A stretch of DNA of 64,000 nt from Saccharopolyspora erythraea. Its GTDB lineage: Bacteria; Actinomycetota; Actinomycetes; Mycobacteriales; Pseudonocardiaceae. Each line of letters begins with the position of its first letter. The stretch's first letter is position 1. The stretch is from the NCBI RefSeq assembly GCF_018141105.1, contig NZ_CP054839.1:3658001-3722000 (forward strand), read 5' to 3'. The translations under genes and the position numbers were made by a program. The notes under the pieces are model-generated. The model saw only the letters and a program-made list of their open reading frames with translations. It was not told where the DNA came from and searched no databases. Positions 33,327 to 41,199 of this stretch are shown one piece after another.

Positions 33327-33470
33327 CGGCGAGCGCGCGCCGATCTTCCCAGCCGTGGGCTCGACGTGGCGGGGTCCGGGTGGTGTCAAGCCGCGCCCGC
33401 GATCAGTACCAAGATCACAAGTGGTCGAGTGCGCGGATCGGCCCGAGCCCGATCGGATAGCCTGCGGATC

Positions 33471-34466
33471 ATGCTCTTCTTCGGGGTCGCCGGGGTATTC
33501 CTGCTGCTTTTCCTGGTCACCTTCCTCTACGACCGGCGGCTCGTGCGCAACGGTCTCTATCTCTTCCTCGCGCTCGTCTTCCTGGCCGGAGGAGTGTTGG
33601 TGGAGCTCAGCTCGTACTCGGAGTGGGCGGCGTCCGTCCTGCTCCTGATGCTGCTGCTTACGATTCCGTTGATCACCCTGGTGCTGGCGGGGTTCCTGAT
33701 CGTCAACGGCGTGACGATGATGCGCCGCGAGGGCAGGCGGCCGGCGAACCTGCTGTCGCTGGCCGCCGGTCTGGGCATCATCGGCATCGTGGCCGTCAAG
33801 GCACTGGCCAACATCACCCGCTGGCTACCGCTGCAGGTCGCGGTGGAGGCGGTGAGCGACGTGCTCGCGTACGTGTCGCTGCTGTTCGTCTGCTTCCTGC
33901 TGTACTCGTTCGTCTACGGCAGGATCCGGCATCGCCACGACGTCGACTTCATCGTGGTTCTCGGTTCGGGGCTGATCGGTTCGCGGGTGCCGCCGCTGCT
34001 GGCCAGCCGGCTCGACCGGGGACGCACCGCGTTCGAGGCCGAAGAGTCCAAGGGCCGCCATCCCGTGCTGGTGACCTCGGGCGGTCAGGGGCCCGGCGAG
34101 GACCTTCCCGAAGCGCGCGCGATGGCCGACTACCTCATCTCCCACGGCGTCCCGGAGGACCGGATCCTGGTCGAGGACCAGTCGCGGAGCACCGAGGAGA
34201 ACCTGCGGTTCAGCAAGGCGCTCATGCAGGAGCGTCGTCCGGACTACCGCTGCCTGGTCGTCACCAACAGCTTCCACGTCATGCGGGCGGCCCGCATCGC
34301 CCGTGGCGAGAAGGTCAACGCGCAGGTGATCGGCTCGCGCACGGCGCGCTACTTCCTGCCCAGCGCGACGATCCGGGAGTTCGTGGCGGTGTTCCTGGCG
34401 CACCGGGTGGTCAATATCGGTGTCTGCCTGCTCCTGGCCAGCACCAGCGTCGTCTCCGCGCTCTGA
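33471..34466 (+). CDS. YdcF/SanA/ElyC-like DUF218 membrane protein
   Basis: A 331-residue protein. Five to six N-terminal hydrophobic segments (residues 1-150) precede a cytoplasmic or outer-face DUF218 domain: DFIVVLGSGLIGSRVPPLLASRLDRG, VTSGGQGPGEDLPEARAMADYL (in part), ILVEDQSRSTEENLRFSK and VTNSFHVMRAARIAR. DUF218 proteins (SanA, ElyC, YdcF) influence envelope polysaccharides and vancomycin sensitivity. Arg and Glu in DQSRSTEENL are family hallmarks. ATG 33471 is the first Met before the first helix. It is followed 29 bp later by a VanZ-RDD gene. Confidence 0.85.
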   Translation: MLFFGVAGVFLLLFLVTFLYDRRLVRNGLYLFLALVFLAGGVLVELSSYSEWAASVLLLMLLLTIPLITLVLAGFLIVNGVTMMRREGRRPANLLSLAAGLGIIGIVAVKALANITRWLPLQVAVEAVSDVLAYVSLLFVCFLLYSFVYGRIRHRHDVDFIVVLGSGLIGSRVPPLLASRLDRGRTAFEAEESKGRHPVLVTSGGQGPGEDLPEARAMADYLISHGVPEDRILVEDQSRSTEENLRFSKALMQERRPDYRCLVVTNSFHVMRAARIARGEKVNAQVIGSRTARYFLPSATIREFVAVFLAHRVVNIGVCLLLASTSVVSAL

Positions 34467-34495
34467 GCGGACCTGCGTACAGAGGGGAAAGTGTT

Positions 34496-35653
34496 GTGAG
34501 TACGCGACTGGTGCCTGGGGTACTGGCGGTCGCCATCGGTCTGGTGCTGGCGATTGCGCTGTTCGTTCCGTACGTCGCGCGGCAGTACCGGCGACGTGGT
34601 GAGCTCGGCCCGGGCCACGCCGGACTGGCCTTCGCCGGTCTGCTGTACGGCCTGGGTCTCATCGCATACGTGTTGGTCCCTTTCCCCGCGGTGACACCGG
34701 ATTTCTGCGCCACCTCCAGTGCCGGCGCGCCGCAGTGGATTCCGTTCAACTTCCTGCGCGACATGCAGAAGGAGGCATCCGGAAGCGGCCTGGTGGCGAC
34801 CCTGCGCAACCCGGCGCTGACGCAGGTCGTGCTGAACGTTGCGCTCTTCGCGCCGCTGGGCATGTTCGTCCGGCACATGTTCCGGCGCAGCGTGCCGGTC
34901 ACCGCGCTCATCGCGCTGGGTGTGTCGTTGCTGATCGAAGTCACGCAGGTGACCGGAATCTGGTTCCTGTACCCGTGCCCCTACCGGTTGTTCGATGTGG
35001 ACGATCTGATGGCGAACGGGCTCGGGGGACTGGCCGGTGCGTTGGCGGCACCCGTCCTCCGCGCGGTGCCCGGGCAGCGGATCACCGAGGAGCCGGGGAC
35101 GCCGCGTCCGGTGACCAGGTCCAGGCGGCTCCTGGCTTCCCTGTGCGACCTGCTGATCCTCCACCTCGCCGGTGTTCTGGTCAGCGGGATCGGCAGCGCG
35201 CTGGTGATCACGGTGCACGGTGGGCTGCTCACCGAGCTCGGTCCGATCGACCGCCTCCCCGGCTACCAGGCGGCGCAACTGGTCGGCCTCTGGTTGCCGT
35301 GGTTCGTGCTCGTCATCGTGCTTCCCATGGCGGGCAGCGCGACCAGCCTTGGTCAGCGAGCCGTGCACTTGCGGGTGATCACCGGTTACGGGAGTTCGCC
35401 GGGCGCTGCGGCGCGATTGGTGCGCAGTCTCGCGGGTACCGGCGGATATCTCCTGTCGGTGCGGATCGCCGACATACCCGGCGGGCCGCCCGTGCTGATC
35501 GTGTTCGGCCTGGTGGGGATCGTCTTCGCGGTGACCTCGTTCGTCGGACTGTTCACCACGGCCGGATACCGGGGTCTTTCCTGCTCCGTCGCAGGACTGC
35601 GGCTGACGGACGCCCGAGCGCCGATCCGGCAGCCGGAGGCCGTGAGCGTCTGA
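34496..35653 (+). CDS. VanZ-RDD fusion membrane protein
   Basis: A 385-residue protein. The N-terminal half is a VanZ domain: hydrophobic helices, PQWIPFNFLRDM, LNVALFAPLGMF and LIEVTQ, ending with the characteristic FDVDDLMANGLGGLAGA. The C-terminal half is an RDD domain (RRLLASLCDLLI, TSLGQRAVHLRVI and a final helix pair). VanZ proteins lower teicoplanin susceptibility; the RDD role is unclear. With the YdcF-like gene upstream it suggests a cell-envelope function. The GTG start lies after AGAGGGGAAAG. Confidence 0.85.
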   Translation: MSTRLVPGVLAVAIGLVLAIALFVPYVARQYRRRGELGPGHAGLAFAGLLYGLGLIAYVLVPFPAVTPDFCATSSAGAPQWIPFNFLRDMQKEASGSGLVATLRNPALTQVVLNVALFAPLGMFVRHMFRRSVPVTALIALGVSLLIEVTQVTGIWFLYPCPYRLFDVDDLMANGLGGLAGALAAPVLRAVPGQRITEEPGTPRPVTRSRRLLASLCDLLILHLAGVLVSGIGSALVITVHGGLLTELGPIDRLPGYQAAQLVGLWLPWFVLVIVLPMAGSATSLGQRAVHLRVITGYGSSPGAAARLVRSLAGTGGYLLSVRIADIPGGPPVLIVFGLVGIVFAVTSFVGLFTTAGYRGLSCSVAGLRLTDARAPIRQPEAVSV

Positions 35654-35693
35654 CGTCAGAAGCCGACCCCGGTATCCGGCCCCGCAGCGCCGG

Positions 35694-35849
35694 TCAGAAC
35701 CAGTGGTTCCGTCCGCCGACCTTGGTTCCCGTCCGTCCCAGCACGAACAGCACGAGCCCCACCGCGAGCAGGATGCCGCCGATCGTGTAGAGGATGGAAA
35801 TGTTGAGCACGACGCCCAGAATCAGCAAGATCAGACCAAGAGTGATCAC
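35694..35849 (-). CDS. small membrane protein (DUF6131-like)
   Basis: A 51-residue protein made of two hydrophobic segments, VITLGLILLILGVVLN and ILYTIGGILLAVGLVLFVLG, and a short polar tail GGRNHWF. It resembles small two-helix membrane proteins common in actinomycetes (DUF6131 type). Function is unknown. GTG 35849 is chosen because GGGGAGAAG precedes it. Its promoter has a sigma-B-like GGGTAC element. Confidence 0.7.
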   Translation of the reverse strand: MITLGLILLILGVVLNISILYTIGGILLAVGLVLFVLGRTGTKVGGRNHWF

Positions 35850-35893
35850 GTCTTCTCCCCGGAGTTGGCTGGCGGAAGGCTGTCTTCCCCGGA

Positions 35894-35919
35894 GTACCCG
35901 GAAACGGCCCTCGGGAATC
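35894..35919 (-). promoter_or_regulatory. sigma-B/F-like promoter of the small membrane protein
   Basis: On the minus strand GATT (35919-35916) and GGGTAC (35899-35894) are separated by 16 bases, in agreement with the actinomycete sigma-B consensus G-N-N-T-N14-16-GGGTA-C/T. The start of the small membrane gene is about 45 bases downstream. The GNNT half is weakly informative, so the call rests mainly on GGGTAC. Confidence 0.5.
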
Positions 35920-35978
35920 ATGCTGCCGGATGAAAAATGCGGTTCTGGAGAAGGAAATTCGACGTTCTTTCCCCGGCC

Positions 35979-36407
35979 TCACCACTCATCGCGGCGCTGA
36001 TCGTCGACCAGGGCCGCCGCGACGTTCGGGCGGCAGTCGAGGACGACGTCGAGCCCGGCTGTCCGCAGGGCGTCCCGGACCTCCTCGGTGGCGACCACGA
36101 CTCGTAGGCCGATACCGCCGCTCCGGGTGGTCATGTAGGCGCGGGTGAGCAACTGCAGCCCGGCGATGCCCAACCGGTGGACACGGCTCAGATCCACCAC
36201 GAGGTAGCGGACCGCCGCGTCCGGTCTCGGCCGCAGCACCGCCTCCAGCTCGTCCGCGCAGCGTTGCGACACCTCGCCTTCCACGGCCATGACGAGCGCA
36301 TCCGGCTGCGGCCGGAACACGTTGCCCCGCAACACAACGCCCGGCACCGGATTCGGCGAGGGCACCACGGGTTCCGGGAGTTGCGAGCCCAGCTGCTGAA
36401 CGGTCAT
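35979..36407 (-). CDS. STAS-domain protein (anti-sigma factor antagonist-like), no phospho-serine
   Basis: A 142-residue STAS protein. The domain runs from about residue 30: LVMAVEGEVSQRCADELEAVLR, then YLVVDLSRVHRLGIAGLQLLTRAY. In anti-sigma antagonists (SpoIIAA/RsbV) the loop reads D-S-S-G with a Ser that an anti-sigma kinase phosphorylates. Here the same place is LGIAG, so no Ser can be modified. The protein may be locked in the active binding form or have another partner. ATG 36407 follows AGGAAGGG. A sigma-B-like promoter lies about 100 bases upstream. Confidence 0.78.
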   Translation of the reverse strand: MTVQQLGSQLPEPVVPSPNPVPGVVLRGNVFRPQPDALVMAVEGEVSQRCADELEAVLRPRPDAAVRYLVVDLSRVHRLGIAGLQLLTRAYMTTRSGGIGLRVVVATEEVRDALRTAGLDVVLDCRPNVAAALVDDQRRDEW

Positions 36408-36504
36408 CGTTGCCGCCCTTCCTCTTCCGCACTGCTCCGCGGCCCGGACCAGCACGCCGGCCGCGGCCTGGACGCCGAGCACCGCTGCTCGCGCCGAAGA
36501 TCTA

Positions 36505-36530
36505 GTACCCCGACAGCCGCGGATCAAACC
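36505..36530 (-). promoter_or_regulatory. sigma-B/F-like promoter of the STAS gene
   Basis: On the minus strand GGTTT (36530-36526) and GGGTAC (36510-36505) are 15 bases apart, a good match to G-N-N-T-N14-16-GGGTA-C/T. Transcription from here would give a leader of about 90 nt. The rest of the 314-bp gap (36408-36721) between this gene and the divergent phosphatase shows no gene. Confidence 0.65.
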
Positions 36531-36721
36531 TACCGGGCCACCGGCCGCCACCAGCGATCCTGTGGCGTCCGTCCTCGGTCGTCGCGCCGGAGGCCCGCTC
36601 GGATGCCGTGGATGATCTGCGGTCGGTTAGGCTCGGGGCCGGTTGAGCAGCCAGCCGAGGAACAGAGTCGGGACCGTCGCGCCTTCCGGTCAGCGGTCCG
36701 CCTGTCCGGTCGCGGTGCAGC

Positions 36722-38074
36722 GTGCCTGCATCCGGTCGGACAGCGACCACGTCTGTGAAGGTGGAGCGAGCTCAGGTGCTATCGGACAACGCCGCGGTCA
36801 GCGACGCAGCGGCCCGTGCCGCGGGAACGACCGAGGCCGCGCGGCTGGCGGCGGTGGCCCGCTACGACATCCTCGACACCCCATCCGACGGGGCCTTCGA
36901 CCGTGTCGTGGCGCTCGCGGCGAAGCTCCTGCGGGCACCGGTGGCAACGGTCTCGATCGTGGATGCCGACCGGATCTGGTTCAAGGCCACCCACGGCATG
37001 GACGGGGTGGCCGAGATCGAGCGCGCTCCCGGCCTGTGCGCCTCGGCGATCCAGCAGGACGAGCCGTACGTGGTCACCGATGCCCTGACCGACCCGCGCA
37101 CGGCTGAGAACCCGTTGGTGCACGGCGAGATGGGGGTGCGGTTCTACGCCGCCGCGCCGATCACGACCTCCGACGGGTATCGCCTGGGCACCGTCGACGT
37201 CCTCGACACCCGTCCCCGCCAGATCGGTCAGGACGATCTGGACACGCTCCGCGAGCTGGCCGGGGTGGTCGTGGACGCCTTGGAGCTGCGCCGCTCGGCA
37301 CAGCTGACCCTGCGCAAGGAACGGCGGGCACGCTCCCAGATGGAGCGCATCACCTCCGCCCTGCAGCGCAGCCTGCTGCCGCCGTCGCTGCCTCCGGTGC
37401 CCGGCCTGGAGGTGGCCTGCCACTACCACGCCGCGTCTCCCGCCGAGGTGACCGGCGACTTCTACGACGTGTTCGCCCTGGGCGGTGGCCGGTGGGCGTT
37501 CTTCCTCGGTGATGTCACCGGCCACGGTGCACCGGCCGCCGCGGTGACCTCGCTCACCCGCTACACCCTGCGTGCGGCCGCGCTGCACAGCCAGGACCCG
37601 GCCGCGGTGCTGGCCGAGCTGAACGCCGCGCTGCTGCTGGACCCGAACGTGCCGCAGCATTGCACCGTGCTGTTCGGACTCCTGCGGCCCGAGTCCACAG
37701 GAGGGTTCGAGATCACCCTGGCAGGCGGGGGCCATCCGCCTGCTCTGCGCACACATTCGGCCAGCGGTGTCGTCGAGGAGGTCTTCCCGGGCGGGATGCT
37801 GGTCGGAGCACTGCCGGATGCGGAGTTCGAGTCCTGCCGCCTGCACCTGCGGGAAGGCCAAACCCTGCTGCTCTACACCGACGGCCTCACCGAGGCCCGG
37901 CCCGGGGGCGAGTTCTTCGGCGAGGAGGGCCTGAAGGCGTTCCTCGCGTCGAACCCCGGCGCCTCGGCGAGCGAGCAGATCAGCGAGCTGACCGGCCTGC
38001 TCGCCGGGTTCGACCCGGGACCGACGGACGACGTGGCACTCCTGGCGCTGAGCGTGAAGTCAACAGCGAGCTGA
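36722..38074 (+). CDS. GAF-PP2C (SpoIIE-like) serine phosphatase
   Basis: A 450-residue cytoplasmic protein. The GAF domain (about residues 50-200) starts at ARYDILDTPSDGAFDRVVALAA (in part) and has VVTDALTDPRTAENPLV. A short helical linker leads to the PP2C/SpoIIE domain (about 220-447) with AEVTGDFYDVF, FFLGDVTGHG, LAGGGHPPAL, LLYTDGLTEAR and TDDVALLAL. These Asp/Gly sites bind Mn. Such phosphatases reactivate antagonist proteins in sigma-B partner-switching. Here the neighbouring STAS protein lacks the Ser, so its target may be elsewhere. The start codon is uncertain; GTG 36776 is an alternative. Confidence 0.87.
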   Translation: MPASGRTATTSVKVERAQVLSDNAAVSDAAARAAGTTEAARLAAVARYDILDTPSDGAFDRVVALAAKLLRAPVATVSIVDADRIWFKATHGMDGVAEIERAPGLCASAIQQDEPYVVTDALTDPRTAENPLVHGEMGVRFYAAAPITTSDGYRLGTVDVLDTRPRQIGQDDLDTLRELAGVVVDALELRRSAQLTLRKERRARSQMERITSALQRSLLPPSLPPVPGLEVACHYHAASPAEVTGDFYDVFALGGGRWAFFLGDVTGHGAPAAAVTSLTRYTLRAAALHSQDPAAVLAELNAALLLDPNVPQHCTVLFGLLRPESTGGFEITLAGGGHPPALRTHSASGVVEEVFPGGMLVGALPDAEFESCRLHLREGQTLLLYTDGLTEARPGGEFFGEEGLKAFLASNPGASASEQISELTGLLAGFDPGPTDDVALLALSVKSTAS

Positions 38075-38092
38075 CGCCGAGGCGCAGTCCCG

Positions 38093-38533
38093 CTACCCGT
38101 GGCCGTTCTCCCGGCACGCCGCCAGCAGGTCGAGCACCATCCCGCCCAGCTGCCGCATGTGCTGTGCCGGGTCACCGCCGGTCTGGATGGACGCCGACGC
38201 CATCGCCGAGTACGCGGCGAGCAGTCGCGCCTTGTCGCTGATGGCCGGGACCGACGACCTGGTGCCCGCCTCGGCCGCGTCGTACAGCTCTTGCGGGTTG
38301 GTCCGGAACCCGTTGGCTTCGATCGCTTTCACACCGTCGCACGCCTGTCCCGCGCTGTCGACCGTGGGCGAGGGCGTGGCTTCGCTCGATGCGGCCGCGC
38401 TCGTCACGGCGGTGCTCGGCGACACGGTGGGCTCGCCGGGCGGGGCCGGTTCGTCGCCTGCGGAGCATCCGCTCAGGAAGGCGGCCAAGGCGCACCACGT
38501 CAGGGCGACCGCGGCCCGCCGCCGTGTTGTCAT
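38093..38533 (-). CDS. hypothetical lipoprotein
   Basis: A 146-residue secreted lipoprotein. Basic start MTTRRR, hydrophobic helix and lipobox LSGC (residues 20-23), followed by a Pro/Ser/Thr linker and then a small helical domain of about 90 residues containing two Cys (AGQACDGVK and LAACREN). No known family. The gene is alone and ends 18 bp from the stop of the phosphatase gene on the other strand. Confidence 0.65.
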   Translation of the reverse strand: MTTRRRAAVALTWCALAAFLSGCSAGDEPAPPGEPTVSPSTAVTSAAASSEATPSPTVDSAGQACDGVKAIEANGFRTNPQELYDAAEAGTRSSVPAISDKARLLAAYSAMASASIQTGGDPAQHMRQLGGMVLDLLAACRENGHG

Positions 38534-38621
38534 AGCCGAGCAGTTTCGCAGCGGCTCGACGAGACGACCAGCCTCCAGAAGGGCGAACGGAGTTCGGCAA
38601 CAAGCCCGTCGCCACTGTTGA

Positions 38622-39953
38622 TCAGAGGGTGAACGCGCCGGTCAGGAGTGCGCCTGCGGTCATGACGAGGGTGGTGGCGAAGGCCCATCCGAAGATGAAG
38701 CGCTGGTGACGGCCGAGCTGCACCCCGCTCATCCCGACCAGGATGAAGGTGGACGCGGTCAGCGGGCTCAGCGGGAACCCGGTGGTCATCTGGCCGAGAA
38801 CGGCGGCTCGGGCGACTTCGGCAGGCGCGAGTCCGTACGCGCCTGCGGTCTCGGCGAGTACGGGGAGGATGCCGTAATAATAGGCGTCCGGGGTGAACAC
38901 CAGGCTCAGGGGCATGCCGGTGACGGCGACCAGCACCGGCAGGTGACCGCCGAGGGAGGCGGGCACGACCGACACCAGTGCCCTGGCCATCTCGCTGATC
39001 ATCCCGGTCTCGGAGAGGACTCCGGTGAACACGCCCGCGGCGAAGATCATGGTGGTGACCAGGACGACGCTCTTGGCGTGCCGGTCCAGCACTGCCTGCT
39101 GCTGTTCCCAGGTGGGGTGGTTGACCAGCAGCGCGATCGCGAACCCGAGCACGAACAGCACCGGCAGCGGCATCAGCTCCAGGACCAGGCTGACGAGCAG
39201 GACGGCGGTCAGGGTCAGGTTGAACGCGGTCAGCCAGGTCCGCCGCGATGCGGGCGCCCGCATCGTCCCGGGACCGTCGCCGCTGACCTGGGCGGACGTG
39301 TCTCGTTCCGCCTCGTCCCGCGGAACAGGAACTCCGAGCGCGCCGAGGCGGTGCCGTTCGCGGCGACCGATCAGGTAGGAAGCCACCAGCACCCAGGCGA
39401 TGCCCAGGCCCATCGCGGGCAGGACCGGCGTGAAGATCTCGGAGCTGTCGAGCTTCAGCGCCGCGATCGCGCGCATGGTCGGGCCACCCCAGGGGACCAT
39501 GTTCATCACGCCCGCGCCCAGGCAGACGACGCCGGTCAGCACCAGCGGGCGCATGCCCAGTCGCTTGTAGACGGGCAGCAGCGCGGAAACGGTGATGAGG
39601 AACGTCGAGGCGCCGTCGCCGTCGAGGGCTACGCACATCGTGAGGACGGCGGTGCCGACGGCGACCCACCGCGGGTCGTTCCCGGCGATGCGCAGGATGA
39701 CGCGGATCAGGGGGTCGAAAAGGCCGGCGTCGACCATCAGGCTGAAGTAGAGCACCGCGAAGGCGATCATGATGCCGGTCGGGGCGACCGTGGACAGCCC
39801 TTCCAGGACCACGGGCCCCAGCTCTGCTCCGAACCCGCCCGCCAGCGCGGCCAGGACCGGGAGCAGGACCAGCGCCACCAGGACCGAGACTCGCCTGGTC
39901 ATGGTGAGCAGCAGGAAGAGGCCGACCGTGGTGAAGCCGAGGGCTGCCAGCAT
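38622..39953 (-). CDS. CitMHS family citrate/divalent-metal transporter
   Basis: A 443-residue permease with eleven to twelve helices. Family features are ALDGDGASTFLITVSALLPVYKRLG, MNMVPWGGPTMRAIAAL, the central hydrophilic loop, and FTPDAYYYGILPV, typical of CitM/CitH Mg- or Ca-citrate:proton symporters. Neighbours are a CoA-transferase and a citrate-lyase-beta-like enzyme, so it may carry a different di- or tricarboxylate. ATG 39953 is chosen because the first helix starts there. It is divergent from a LysR gene. Confidence 0.88.
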   Translation of the reverse strand: MLAALGFTTVGLFLLLTMTRRVSVLVALVLLPVLAALAGGFGAELGPVVLEGLSTVAPTGIMIAFAVLYFSLMVDAGLFDPLIRVILRIAGNDPRWVAVGTAVLTMCVALDGDGASTFLITVSALLPVYKRLGMRPLVLTGVVCLGAGVMNMVPWGGPTMRAIAALKLDSSEIFTPVLPAMGLGIAWVLVASYLIGRRERHRLGALGVPVPRDEAERDTSAQVSGDGPGTMRAPASRRTWLTAFNLTLTAVLLVSLVLELMPLPVLFVLGFAIALLVNHPTWEQQQAVLDRHAKSVVLVTTMIFAAGVFTGVLSETGMISEMARALVSVVPASLGGHLPVLVAVTGMPLSLVFTPDAYYYGILPVLAETAGAYGLAPAEVARAAVLGQMTTGFPLSPLTASTFILVGMSGVQLGRHQRFIFGWAFATTLVMTAGALLTGAFTL

Positions 39954-40072
39954 GGTCTCGCTCGCTTTCTCGTAGAGCGGCTCGTGCGGGACGGCGAGCG
40001 GTGTGGGCGGTGGGGCGCCGTGCGTTGCCGAAGAGTTTCCGCGCGGCGACAGATCGATGTCCAGCATCGGAT

Positions 40073-40092
40073 TCGCATTTATCCATGCGATC
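40073..40092. promoter_or_regulatory. LysR operator, left copy
   Basis: In the 179-bp gap between the CitMHS and LysR genes. It has inverted arms TCGCAT (40073-40078) and ATGCGA (40085-40090). The piece ATCCATGCGATC (40081-40092) is repeated as its reverse complement GATCGCATGGAT 1 kb to the right, just upstream of the CoA-transferase. Confidence 0.65.
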
Positions 40093-40132
40093 CGGGCATC
40101 AATCGCCGGATTCCGGCCTATGCTGCGCGGCC

Positions 40133-41056
40133 ATGGAGGCCACCCTGCGCCAGCTCGCCGCCTACGCCGCGGTCGCCCGCGCGGCGAGCTTCACCGCAGC
40201 CGCGGAGGAGCTGCACGTGTCGCAGTCGTCGCTGAGCCGCGCGGTCGCGGACCTGGAGCGGCTGCTGGGCGCGCGGCTGCTGGAACGCGACACCCGCAAC
40301 GTCCAGCTCACCGCCGCCGGGGCCGAGGCCCTGCGCGTGGCGGAGCGGATCGTCAACGCCCACCGGGCAGGCATGCAGGACCTGCGGCGGTTCCTGCTCG
40401 GCGAGTCCGGTGCGGTCGCGGTGGCGACCCTGCCCTCGGTCGCGGCGGTGTTGCTGCCGCAGGTGATCTCCGCCTTCCGCGCGCAACGGCCGCGGGTGGC
40501 GGTGCACATCATGGACGGCCTGGAGCGGTCGGTGCTCGGCCGCGTGCTCTCCGGTGACGCCGACTTCGCGATCACCACGGTCGGCGAGCCCTCGGACCAG
40601 CTGGAGCAGCGGCCCCTGGTCCGGGACCGCTTCGTCGCGGTGCTGCCGCCCGACCACCCCTTCGCCGAGGCACCGGAGGTGGCCTGGGCTGACCTCGCGG
40701 GTGAGCCGTTCCTCGCGGTCGGGCGGGACTCGAGCGTGCGGCGGCTCACCGACGCGGCGTTCGCCCAGATCGACGCGCATGCGGCTCCGGCGGCCGAGGC
40801 GTCGAGCGTGGCGACGGTGGGCGGGCTCGTCGCCGCGGGCCTCGGCGTATCGGCGCTGCCCGCGCTGGTCCTGCCCCTCATGGGAGCCGGGCCCGTCGTG
40901 ACCCGGCCGCTCGTGGAGCCGGATGTCGACCGGCGCCTGGACATCGCGCTGCGCGCGCAGCGGACCCGTCCGCTTGCCGCGGACCGGTTCCTGGAGATGC
41001 TCGACGAGTTCCGGCAGGAGGGGCGCGACCTGCCCGCCGGGGTTTCCTGGGCTTGA
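40133..41056 (+). CDS. LysR family regulator of dicarboxylate genes
   Basis: A 307-residue LysR protein. The helix-turn-helix lies in LRQLAAYAAVARAASFTAAAEELHVSQSSLSRAVADLE (in part) and the effector domain carries AGLGVSALPALVLP near its end. It lies between the CitMHS transporter (divergent) and the CoA-transferase/lyase pair (same direction). Both gaps share a 12-bp palindromic motif, so it probably controls both. ATG 40133 is in the only frame with the full winged helix. Confidence 0.88.
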   Translation: MEATLRQLAAYAAVARAASFTAAAEELHVSQSSLSRAVADLERLLGARLLERDTRNVQLTAAGAEALRVAERIVNAHRAGMQDLRRFLLGESGAVAVATLPSVAAVLLPQVISAFRAQRPRVAVHIMDGLERSVLGRVLSGDADFAITTVGEPSDQLEQRPLVRDRFVAVLPPDHPFAEAPEVAWADLAGEPFLAVGRDSSVRRLTDAAFAQIDAHAAPAAEASSVATVGGLVAAGLGVSALPALVLPLMGAGPVVTRPLVEPDVDRRLDIALRAQRTRPLAADRFLEMLDEFRQEGRDLPAGVSWA

Positions 41057-41067
41057 TCCGGACGGCG

Positions 41068-41090
41068 ATCCATGCCGAGATCGCATGGAT
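41068..41090. promoter_or_regulatory. LysR operator, right copy
   Basis: Perfect 8-bp inverted repeat ATCCATGC (41068-41075) and GCATGGAT (41083-41090), spacer 7 nt, 110 bases upstream of the CoA-transferase start. GATCGCATGGAT (41079-41090) is the exact reverse complement of 40081-40092. Confidence 0.7.
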
Positions 41091-41199
41091 TTATGGTCTT
41101 CCTTTGCTCGACAAGCATTTCCGCGGTTGGGCAGGCTTGCAGCCGATCCACCCGGAAGTCCGCCGGGTGGTGGGCAACCGCGGACGGCGAGGAGCGGCC

